Shown here one piece after another: positions 33,263-42,500 of a stretch of 64,000 bases of DNA; within the stretch, counting starts at the first letter, position 1, and each line of letters starts with the position of its first letter. Under the pieces are notes generated by a model. That model had not been told where the DNA came from. It saw only the letters and a program-made list of their open reading frames with translations, and ran no database searches. Both the position numbers and the translations under genes were made by a program. This stretch comes from Mucilaginibacter roseus (lineage in GTDB: Bacteria; Bacteroidota; Bacteroidia; Sphingobacteriales; Sphingobacteriaceae). Location of the stretch: the NCBI RefSeq assembly GCF_021215455.1, contig NZ_JAJPWV010000005.1, positions 1 to 64,000 of the forward strand, written 5' to 3'.

Positions 33263-36200
33263 TTAATTATTTACTGGATCGAGCACTTCTACATGCACAA
33301 CTTTGTCGTTCTTTTTGCTGCCGCGATTAGCCATTGAGGCAAATATTACGTACAGGCCAGGTATAAGTACCAAACCGAATATGGTACCTAACAACATACC
33401 CCCTGCTGATGCCGTGCCGATGGAACGGTTACCCATGGCTCCTGCCCCGCTGGCAATACACAACGGTATCAAACCGGCTATAAATGCCAGTGACGTCATC
33501 AGGATGGGGCGCAGCCTTGATACAGCACCTTCAATAGCGGCTTGTACTACGGTTAAACCTTCTTTTTGGCGCTGGATAGCAAACTCTACTATCAGGATAG
33601 CGTTTTTGCCTAACAAACCGATAAGCATAACTAAGGCTACCTGTGCATAGATGTTATTCTCTAATCCGCATATTTTCAGGAAGAAAAATGCACCAAAAAT
33701 ACCCGTAGGCAGCGAAAGGATAACCGGCAGCGGAAGCAAAAAGCTTTCATACTGCGCGGCAAGTAGCAGGTATACAAACACCAAGCAGATAGCGAAAATG
33801 TATATCGCCTGATCGCCAGAGAGCACCTGCTCACGCGTCATGCCCGACCATTCAAACTCAAATCCTTTTGGCAGGTTTTCGTCTGCTACCCGTTGGATGG
33901 CTTTCAACGCATCGCCGCTACTGTAACCCGGCGCAGCATCACCGGTTATCATGGCCGAGGTGTACATGTTATAGCGCGTTAACTGCTCTGGCCCGAATAC
34001 CTTTTCCATTTTGATGAAAGTGGCAAACGGCACCATCTCGCCTTTATTATTTTTTACCTGCAGGTTAAGTACATCTTCGGGCTTGGAGCGATACTCGGGC
34101 GAAGCCTGTACCATCACCTTGTACATTTGCCCAAAACGGATAAAGTTAGAAGCGTAGTAGCTACCCATTAGGGTTTGCAGCGTCGACATAGCTTTATCTA
34201 TCGTAATGCCTTTCTTAGCCGCCGTTTGCTGATCGACCGTGATCATGTATTGCGGAAAGTTAGGGTCGAAACTGGTGAACGAGCCCATGATCTCCGGCGC
34301 ATCGTTCAGCGCCTTTACAAATTTTTGAGTAACGGCAGCCGCGTTTTGCAGATCTCCTCGACCGCTGCGGTCAAGCATCCGTATCTCGAAACCGCTGGCA
34401 TTACCAAAGCCAGGCACCGTTGGCGGTGGGAAAAATTGGATAGAAGCATCGCTGATATTTCGGGTCTTCTCCTCCAATAGCTTGATCACATCCGTTAGTG
34501 ACTCCTCCCGTTCATCCCAGGGTTTTAGGCTGATCATGGCCATACCGTAGGATGCGCCCGCTATTTCGTTCACCAAGCTGTAGCCCGCAAGGGTCGATAC
34601 CGACTCGATGGATTTTATGTTTTTGGTTTGCGCTTCAACCTGTTTCAATACCTGCTCGGTACGTTCAACCGTTGCGCCCGCAGGGGTAGTTACGTTTACA
34701 TATAGCATCCCCTGATCCTCTGTCGGAATAAATCCGGTCGGCAATAAGGCGTTAGTGCCCCAGGTAAGGATAAAGAAGCCAACCAGGATAATAAGTGTTA
34801 GGCCTTTACGAGGCGAAAGATAGTTCATCCACCCGGCATACCGGTTTTGCAAGCCATCATACCGTTTATTAAACCCGGCGAAGAATTTTTGAATGAAGCT
34901 CTTTTTCTGCGGAGCGTGATTATGCTTTAGCATCAATGCGCAAAGCGCCGGTGTAAGCGTTAGCGCGTTAACGCCCGAAATCACGATCGAAATAGCCAGT
35001 GTTAACGAGAACTGGCGGTAAAACACCCCTACCGGCCCCGACATAAAGGCCACCGGTACAAATACCGCCGACATTACAAGAGTTATCGCGACAATAGCCC
35101 CGCTGATCTCTCGCATAGCGCTAACAGTGGCATCCATCGGGCTTAAATGTTCTTCGGTCATTTTTACGTGGACGGCTTCGACCACTACAATGGCGTTATC
35201 CACCACAATACCTATGGCCAATACCAACGCGAATAATGTGAGCAGGTTTATGGAGAAACCCAGCATCTGCATAAAAAATAGCGAGCCTATCAAGGCAACC
35301 GGCACGGCCAACGCAGGTATCAATGTCGACCGGAAATCCTGCAAAAAGATATATACCACGATGAATACCAGCAGGAAGGCCTCAACCAACGTGCGTAATA
35401 CCTCATGTATCGATGCATCCAAAAAGCGGGATACATCATAGTTTACATTATACTTCATGCCCGTTGGAAAGGATGTTTCCTTTAACTCCGCCATACGGGT
35501 TTTGATGTTGTTGATCACATCCCGGGCGTTCGAGCCCGGCCTTTGTTTGATCATGATCGAAGCCGAAGGGCGGGCATCGGTATTGGATACCATGCTGTAG
35601 GTAAGTGAACCAAACTCTACATCCGCAACCTCTTTCAGCATCAGCACGGCCCCGCCTTCATCAGCACGAATCACAATGTTTTCGTATTGCTTAGGATCAA
35701 AAAATTTACCCGGATACCGCAATACGTATTGCAGCATTTGCGGCGATTTATCAGAGCTTTGCCCGGTTTTACCCGGCGCGGCCTCAACATTTTGTGCGCG
35801 GATAGCGTCGATCACCTCATCCGTTGATACTTTATACGCCATCATTTTATCGGGCTTCAACCATACACGCATGGAGTATTCCTTAGCACCCATAATCTCG
35901 GCACGGCCAACACCATCAATACGTTTGAGCTCCTGTAATACGTTAATGTCGGTAAAGTTATAGATGAATTTTTCATCCATATTTTTGTCGTCGCTCATAA
36001 TGTTAAGGTACATAAGCATACTGTTCACCTCTTTTTCGGTGGTGACACCAGCTTTGATTACCTCTTCGGGCAACTCATCTATAATGGTTGATACACGGTT
36101 TTGCACGTTCACCGCGGCTTGGTCAGGGTCAATGCCCACGTTAAAATATATCTGGATAACGGTCAAACCATCGTTACTGCAAACGCTGGACATGTACGTC

Positions 36201-36424
36201 ATGCCCGGTACGCCGTTAATGGCCCGTTCAAGCGGCGTGGCAACGGCTTTGGCGCACACCTCGGCATTCGCACCAGTATAATTAGCGGTGACGGTTACTG
36301 AGGGTGGCACAATATCCGGGAACTGGGTAACCGGCAGCGTAACCAGGGCCAGCACACCCAGCAAAGTAATAATGAGGGATATAACAAGCGACAGCACAGG
36401 CCGCTTTATAAAGGTTTCAAACAT
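33263..36424 (-). CDS. HAE1-family RND efflux pump permease (AcrB type)
   Basis: 1053 residues, twelve membrane helices with the two large periplasmic loops. It opens with FIKRPVLSLVISLIITLLGVLAL and shows the HAE1 signature blocks GVPGMTYMSSVCSNDG, VFVPVAFMSGPVGVFYRQFSLT and LMLIGLLGKNAILIVEFA (the helix-10 Lys present). In helix 4 the usual Asp-Asp pair of AcrB (407/408) is Asp409-Asn410 here, so one of the two proton-relay carboxylates is replaced. It expels hydrophobic drugs, dyes or solvents using proton influx, with the adaptor upstream and the outer-membrane factor downstream. Confidence 0.96.
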   Translation of the reverse strand: MFETFIKRPVLSLVISLIITLLGVLALVTLPVTQFPDIVPPSVTVTANYTGANAEVCAKAVATPLERAINGVPGMTYMSSVCSNDGLTVIQIYFNVGIDPDQAAVNVQNRVSTIIDELPEEVIKAGVTTEKEVNSMLMYLNIMSDDKNMDEKFIYNFTDINVLQELKRIDGVGRAEIMGAKEYSMRVWLKPDKMMAYKVSTDEVIDAIRAQNVEAAPGKTGQSSDKSPQMLQYVLRYPGKFFDPKQYENIVIRADEGGAVLMLKEVADVEFGSLTYSMVSNTDARPSASIMIKQRPGSNARDVINNIKTRMAELKETSFPTGMKYNVNYDVSRFLDASIHEVLRTLVEAFLLVFIVVYIFLQDFRSTLIPALAVPVALIGSLFFMQMLGFSINLLTLFALVLAIGIVVDNAIVVVEAVHVKMTEEHLSPMDATVSAMREISGAIVAITLVMSAVFVPVAFMSGPVGVFYRQFSLTLAISIVISGVNALTLTPALCALMLKHNHAPQKKSFIQKFFAGFNKRYDGLQNRYAGWMNYLSPRKGLTLIILVGFFILTWGTNALLPTGFIPTEDQGMLYVNVTTPAGATVERTEQVLKQVEAQTKNIKSIESVSTLAGYSLVNEIAGASYGMAMISLKPWDEREESLTDVIKLLEEKTRNISDASIQFFPPPTVPGFGNASGFEIRMLDRSGRGDLQNAAAVTQKFVKALNDAPEIMGSFTSFDPNFPQYMITVDQQTAAKKGITIDKAMSTLQTLMGSYYASNFIRFGQMYKVMVQASPEYRSKPEDVLNLQVKNNKGEMVPFATFIKMEKVFGPEQLTRYNMYTSAMITGDAAPGYSSGDALKAIQRVADENLPKGFEFEWSGMTREQVLSGDQAIYIFAICLVFVYLLLAAQYESFLLPLPVILSLPTGIFGAFFFLKICGLENNIYAQVALVMLIGLLGKNAILIVEFAIQRQKEGLTVVQAAIEGAVSRLRPILMTSLAFIAGLIPLCIASGAGAMGNRSIGTASAGGMLLGTIFGLVLIPGLYVIFASMANRGSKKNDKVVHVEVLDPVNN

Positions 36425-36512
36425 ATCAGTTTCAGAAAAAAGTACATGATAAACTCAGGCGCAACCTTTTATACAAGGATCGCCTACACAATTAAAACTC
36501 CGGACGCTTTGC

Positions 36513-37655
36513 TTATTGCATCGCGATAAACGCGCCCTTTGCTACTTGTTTGGGTTTAATTACCATTCCGTCGCGTACGTTTTGGGTACCTTCGTACAGG
36601 ATTTTATCGCCTGCTTCAAGGCCATCCTTTACAATGTAGTAATGAGAGAAACGGGTAAGCGGGGTAAAAGCCTGCATGTGCAGCTTATTACCCTCGTCAA
36701 CCACGTAAACGTAGCTTTTATCCTGAATGTCAAACACCGACTGCTGTGGCACCATCACCACCTTTTCGGCTTTTGTAGAAATATATAATTTGCCGGTAGC
36801 ACCGTGCCTCAACAACCCTTGCGGATTAGGAAAACGGGCACGAAAATTTATTGAACCGGTAGTTTGTTCAATTTCCCCTTCAATGGTCTCTATCTTACCT
36901 TTCTCCGGAAATTCCAAACCATCAGCCAGCACAAGGCTTACCTCACTGCTTGTTTTATCAGGCGAAGTTTTCATGGTGCGTACATAGCGCAGGTATTCAT
37001 TTTCGGGGAAACTGAAGTAAGCATACATCGAACTTACATCAGACAGGCTGGTTAATAACGCGCCTTCATCAATCAAACTGCCAGCTTTTAACGGAATACG
37101 GTCAACAATGCCATCAAACGGCGCCATTACCTGCGTATAAGCCAATTGGTTTTGCGCGCTTTGAACCATTGAGCGTGCCTCCTCAATAGTAGCCCTGTCG
37201 GCATTCAGTTTAGATTGTGCTACTTCAAGTTCAGATTTAGCGATAACTTTCTTATCAACCAGCATCTTAACCCGGTCTACCTCAAGTTCGGTTGCCTTTG
37301 CATCAGCCACGGCATTACTTAATGCAGCTTTTGCTTTAGTTAGCTGCACTTTAAATTCCTGATCGTTTATCTTGAAAAGTAATTGCCCTTTTTTTACGGG
37401 CTTACCTTCATCAACATATATTTTTTCGAGAAAACCCTGAACACGGGCGCGGATTTCAACATTCTTATGTGCCTGAATGTCGGCAACGTAAGGTTTTTTC
37501 AGAACGGTATCTGTAGCCTGCAAGGTCATTACAGGATAGTGAAGTGTATCAGTATTTTCAGCTGCCTTATCTGTGGCAGTGCCTGAAGAGCAACCCGTGA
37601 CCATAAAGGCGGCTGCAACGGCTATAGCATAGCCTAAAACTTTAATCTTTTTCAT
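36513..37655 (-). CDS. RND efflux periplasmic adaptor (MFP/HlyD family, AcrA type)
   Basis: 380 residues, lipoprotein signal with Cys22. The biotinyl-lipoyl halves are seen at about 60-90 (VQGFLEKIYVDEGKPVKKGQLLF) and 175-205 (MAPFDGIVDRIPLKAGSLIDEG), separated by an alpha-hairpin; a beta-barrel and membrane-proximal domain follow. It links the inner-membrane pump and the outer-membrane duct. First gene of the efflux operon proper; an inverted repeat CACGC-TGAG-GCGTG sits at 37686-37699 just upstream and could be a regulator site (weak). Confidence 0.95.
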   Translation of the reverse strand: MKKIKVLGYAIAVAAAFMVTGCSSGTATDKAAENTDTLHYPVMTLQATDTVLKKPYVADIQAHKNVEIRARVQGFLEKIYVDEGKPVKKGQLLFKINDQEFKVQLTKAKAALSNAVADAKATELEVDRVKMLVDKKVIAKSELEVAQSKLNADRATIEEARSMVQSAQNQLAYTQVMAPFDGIVDRIPLKAGSLIDEGALLTSLSDVSSMYAYFSFPENEYLRYVRTMKTSPDKTSSEVSLVLADGLEFPEKGKIETIEGEIEQTTGSINFRARFPNPQGLLRHGATGKLYISTKAEKVVMVPQQSVFDIQDKSYVYVVDEGNKLHMQAFTPLTRFSHYYIVKDGLEAGDKILYEGTQNVRDGMVIKPKQVAKGAFIAMQ

Positions 37656-37754
37656 TGTTTGGTTTGTTAAAGCTGTAATAAACTACACGCTGAGGCGTGG
37701 GTGTAACAAAAAATATCTGCAGTGAAACTGCAAATGGCAGAAAAAGAAAACGTA

Positions 37755-38150
37755 TTAGAAAGGACTAAGCCTGAAAAGAAACCCGTAGTAAGCGGGCAAA
37801 AATGCTTTGCTGATAACAAAGCGCGAAAATAAATGCTTTACATGCGCCGGTAACAACCCGGGGATGGAATTTCCGGATGGCAGAAGCGCATTAATCTGAA
37901 CAGTACGATTTAGAAGGAAACGAACCCTGAACCGCGCTACAAGTCGTTTTTGATTGGTAGACTCAGACGCATCGTCGTTATAAAAGTTGGCATCATCAGC
38001 ACTTATATGCGCATGCGTGTATTTCCCGTTAAGGTTTTGGCTATTAACATCATATTGTTTGTGTACAAGGGCACCCGAAATTGGAGATACCACCACAATG
38101 GCAAACCAACAGATAACGGATACAAATATGTAAGCAAACTTTTTTTGCAT
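37755..38150 (-). CDS. Small membrane-anchored protein upstream of the RND operon
   Basis: 131 residues from the ATG at 38150; the frame extends to a TTG at 38174 that overlaps a TAACTTCG promoter-like box and is rejected. One hydrophobic N-terminal segment (FAYIFVSVICWFAIVVVSP) acts as anchor or signal; the remainder is polar, then basic, ending in an aromatic tail (PAYYGFLFRLSPF). No known domain. It lies 99 bases before the adaptor gene on the same strand and may be its partner or a separate unit. The consistent membrane signal and position support a real gene, but only moderately. Confidence 0.55.
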   Translation of the reverse strand: MQKKFAYIFVSVICWFAIVVVSPISGALVHKQYDVNSQNLNGKYTHAHISADDANFYNDDASESTNQKRLVARFRVRFLLNRTVQINALLPSGNSIPGLLPAHVKHLFSRFVISKAFLPAYYGFLFRLSPF

Positions 38151-38194
38151 AACCTTTAATTGCGAAGTTAGCAAAAAATCAACAATTATTAAAT

Positions 38195-38252
38195 TGTTTC
38201 AATAACAAGAGCTACCATTTATTATTAATAATAACAATATAATATTGAAACA
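38195..38252. repeat. Inverted repeat TGTTTCAATA / TATTGAAACA upstream of the efflux region
   Basis: Two 10-base arms, 38195-38204 and 38243-38252, perfectly complementary and 38 bases apart in very AT-rich DNA, upstream of the small membrane gene and pump operon. The left arm is part of a smaller palindrome, TTGTTTCAA. They look like two regulator half-sites or a pair of operators. Confidence 0.45.
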
Positions 38253-38345
38253 TTAAGCACAAGTAAAATTTCATACCAACATTAACGACTAAGAAAAAAT
38301 ATTATTTGGAATGAAAAATATCAGAGATCTTACGTGATGTAAATG

Positions 38346-39446
38346 TTACACTATCTTCTCCCTTTTTCCGGATGTTATGCTGCGGTAGATGGCATCAATA
38401 ACTTTCATATCCTTTAACCCTTCCTCACCGGGCACACGTGTTTGTTTTTTATTTAAAACACACAAAGCAAAGTCGTCCATTTGTGCGGCCTGTTGGTTTA
38501 TCTGCGGAAAATTCATAATACCCTCATGTGTTGCGCCCTTTATGCCACCATAACCAAAGGCAGGCTCTAATGAAAACTTACCTTTTTCGGCAGTAGCGTT
38601 CAAGTAACCCCAATTGTTATTGTAGCTCGACTTCCCGGTAGTTTTTAATCCGCCCGGAAATTCAAATTGCCACATTATCGTTTCATCAACTTCTTTAAAC
38701 AACTCATTATTTGTTTTTTGCTCAGTAGCCGTAACAAACAGTGGCTCCTGCCCTAACGTGTAGCGCGTACCCTGAATAGAGTAAACGCCCATATCCATTA
38801 ATGCGCCTCCGCCGGCAAGTGCTTTTTTTAACCGCCAGGCGTTGGGGTCTCCACGATAGACAAAACCATTGCCGGTATCAATTGCGGTTACTTTGCCGTA
38901 CACCTTTTTTTGGCCCAGGCGCATCATCTCCATATTATGGGGCTCAAAATGTAAACGATAACCGATGGAAAGCATACGGTTTGCTTTTTTACAGGCGGCG
39001 ATCATCTCCGAGCAATCGGCCGCGTTAAGCGCCATAGGCTTTTCGCAAATAACATGCTTACCCGCTTTTGCCGCGCGTATGGTAAACTCCTTATGCATAG
39101 ATACGGGCAGCACCACGTAAACAATATCTATATCCGGATTTTTAGCTATCTCATCAAAATTGCTGTAATTGTAAATATTTTTATCGGGTATGCTGTACTT
39201 CTTTGACCATTCGTCAGCCTTTGAAGGTGTACCGGTAACAATGCCTGCCAGGTAACAATGTTTGGTTTGCAGTAACGCAGGCGCCAACTGACCACCGCTA
39301 TAACCACCCAAACCCACAAGCGCTATACCGAGCTTCTTACCCTGAGGCCTGAATGCTTGTAAAGTTGGCGACAACACTAATGCGCCGGCACCGATGGAAA
39401 GGGTTTTTAAAAAATTCCTGCGGCTGAAATCATCAAAATTTTGCAT
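38346..39446 (-). CDS. Tat-exported Gfo/Idh/MocA-family oxidoreductase
   Basis: 366 residues. Twin-arginine signal SRRNFLKTLSIGAGALVLSP (residues 8-27), then a Rossmann domain (GIALVGLGGYSGGQLAP) and the family catalytic motif CEKPMALNAADCSEMI near 135-150. It resembles periplasmic glucose-fructose oxidoreductases, with tightly bound NADP. It stands alone, between the efflux region and the trehalose operon, so its sugar substrate cannot be inferred. Distinct from the GH109 protein at the window start, which lacks the EKP motif. Confidence 0.9.
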   Translation of the reverse strand: MQNFDDFSRRNFLKTLSIGAGALVLSPTLQAFRPQGKKLGIALVGLGGYSGGQLAPALLQTKHCYLAGIVTGTPSKADEWSKKYSIPDKNIYNYSNFDEIAKNPDIDIVYVVLPVSMHKEFTIRAAKAGKHVICEKPMALNAADCSEMIAACKKANRMLSIGYRLHFEPHNMEMMRLGQKKVYGKVTAIDTGNGFVYRGDPNAWRLKKALAGGGALMDMGVYSIQGTRYTLGQEPLFVTATEQKTNNELFKEVDETIMWQFEFPGGLKTTGKSSYNNNWGYLNATAEKGKFSLEPAFGYGGIKGATHEGIMNFPQINQQAAQMDDFALCVLNKKQTRVPGEEGLKDMKVIDAIYRSITSGKREKIV

Positions 39447-39541
39447 ACCTTTTGTTTAATAAAATGTGTACGATAGGTTACTTAAACAGGTGGTGTGTAA
39501 ATTCAACACGTTAAATGCCAAATTGTTGTAAAACATTTTAT

Positions 39542-42500
39542 TCAAGCGCGATTGCTCGCCAATGTCCATTTAAGTAATTTCTGCACATCCTTTCGGCTGA
39601 TTTGTCCAGGTTTTAACCGCCACAACCAATTTTTTTGTGATGACGCCGGGATATTCATGCGCGACTGCTCGTCAAGGCCAAGCAAATCCTGCACCGGTAT
39701 GATACACGTTTTCGTCACCGAATTCATAGCCAGCCTGATCATCACTTCATTCACATTGCCCGATTTTATTTTGACGCCTGCGTAGTCAGCCAGACGGCGT
39801 TTCTCCTGCTTACCTGCATCCTGCCTGAACCAGCCTAAAGTTGTGTTATTATCATGCGTGCCCGTGTATACAACATAATTTTCGGAGTAATTATGCGGGA
39901 TATAAGGCGATTGGGGCATATTATCGCCAAATGCAAACTGAAGCACCTTCATGCCCGGCAATTCAAAATCATCACGCAGCTTGTATACTGCATCATCAAT
40001 ATCACCCAAATCTTCCGCAATCAAAGGTAATTCCCCCAGTTCTGCCTTTAAAGTTTCAAAGAAATGGTTGCCAGGCCCCTGCTGCCATTTACCGTTTATA
40101 GCGGTAGTCTCGCCGGCCGGCACCTCCCAATATGCGGCGAATGCCCTGAAATGATCAAGACGGAGCACATCAAACAGCTCCATGTTCTTTTTCACGCGCT
40201 GTATCCACCATTTATAGTTTTGCTGCTTCAGCTTATCCCAGCAAAAAACGGGCATACCCCAAAGCTGTCCGTCGGCATTGAAATAATCAGGCGGCACACC
40301 TGCCACACCAAGCATTTTGCCCTGCTCATCCAGATTAAACAGCTCCCGATTGGCCCAAACATCTGCCGAATCGTAGCTTACGTAAAATGGGAGGTCGCCA
40401 AATAGCTTTATACCCAGGTTGTTGCAATACTCGCGCAACCCTTGCCATTGCTTAGCAAACACATACTGCATCCATTTAACCTTAAGTATTTCATCGGCAT
40501 ATTTACGACCAAAGGCTCTGAGCGCTTTCTCTTTACGTTGACTATAATCCGAATGCCATTCATACCAGGGCTTACCGCCGTGATGGTGTTTTATGACCAC
40601 GTACAGCGCAAAATCATTAAGCCAGGCATCCTCTTCGCGGCAATAGCTTACAAAATCACTTTGCGAAGTCTTGCCTTGCTCTTGAAAAGCGCTCCAGGCT
40701 TTATTGAGTAATTGTTGTTTAACACGTTCAGCGGCAACATAATCTACTTCGGTTTTTGACGGCAATACATGCGTTTTTAAATCCTCAGGTGTCAGCAGTC
40801 CATCATTCGCAAGCAATTCCGGACTAATCAACACGGTATTGCCCGCCATAATTGAAAAAGAACTGTAAGGCGAATGGCTGTTTACCATCTCGGTAGGTGT
40901 AAGTGGCAGCAGTTGCCAGTACTTTTGCTGACTGTAAGCCAACCTATCTGCAAACTCTAAGGCTTGAGGCCCCAGATCGCCAACACCAAAATCCGACGGT
41001 AACGACGTAATATGCAGCAGTAAGCCTGATCCACGAGGATTTTCTTGCCGCTTAAAGCTGATCAACGCCAAGGGCAAATTATCTAAAAAGAGGTCTTTAA
41101 TAAATAATTCTCCTTCTTGCGAACGGCCTTCTGTTCCTGTTAATTCGTTGCAGTAGCTCTCGGGCATTCCTTCAGGCATTATTATCCGGGCTGATGCCCA
41201 ATTTATGACATCGTCTGAAATAATCGGTTGTATAACAGGAAGATGCAGCGGTATTATGGTCACTATCCATTGTTGCCGGTAATGTCTTGCATAAGCCAGG
41301 ATATGCTTTTTATACTTACCCTTAACTTTTAAGGGAACGTAAGTACCAGCGGTAAAAATCTCAACATATTTATTCCTGATATCGAGTAGTTTTTTAGTAA
41401 GCCACAGCTTTATTGAAGCGGCATATTTCTCGTTCCAAAGCTTATCAAAATCCTCTTTTGCAGTTGATTGTATATCCCTTAATAAACTATCACTAAAAGC
41501 ATAATCAACCGGTCGGCGATTATCCGGATCGACCAAGCTTAAGTCCCAACGCTCGCAGCCCTGGTAAATATCAGGTACGCCCGGGCAAGTGAATTTAAGT
41601 AGCAACTGCGATAGCGAATTAATGATACCATGGTCAGCAACTTGGGTACGAATAGCGGAAAAGCTTTTCCAAAACGGCGAATCCTGATCGAGTAATCCGG
41701 ACGCGAAATTTTTTGCCGCGGTTTCATAAGCTTCGTCCGGCTCGGCCCATTGTGAGTGTTGCTTACCTTCGCGAAGCGCTTTCTCAAGATATTCGTGCAG
41801 GCGTTTTTCAAAATCATCGTCTCCCTGGCCTGGCATTGGGTAAGCGCCAACAATGGTTTGAAAAATCAGGTATATATCGTTAACGTCAAGCTTCTTATCG
41901 CCATCCAGTTGCGGATTTTCTTTAATCCACAACTCGATCACCTTACTCCAGGTATCCGGCATGGAAGATTGCGCGTTAAGCCTTGCCCGCACATCTTCGC
42001 CGCGCTTGGTATCATGTGTAGATGTACCATTTAATGCAAGTGGCCAATGGCTCTGCCGGTGCGTCATGTAGGCGTGAAAATCTTCTACCTTCAAGCCAAA
42101 TGCGTCTGGCGCGTCGCCAACTTCGTTATGTGCTGCAAAGCGGTTATAAGTGTACATTAACGTATCCTCAACCCCTTTGGCCATCAGCGGGCCGCTTAAT
42201 TGCATACACCGTTGGTAAAATTTTAAAGCATTGTCGGCATGCTCCTGCCCATTTTCTGCGGGATTTATAATTAATGCCTGCTCTAAAAGCGTGGCTGATG
42301 ACTTTAGATCTGAATCGCTGTCTTTTATTTTTTTTATTATGGTGGATAGCTGCTGTGCTTCATCCACTGCAAGCGGCATACTATTACCGTAATACCGGTA
42401 AACCGGGCAGTAGATCAACAATTGGGCTATAGCCTCTTTAAGCTTTTCGTGATCTATTTGTTGATGCTTGTCCTCGTCTATCAAATTAAGTTCGCAAAAA

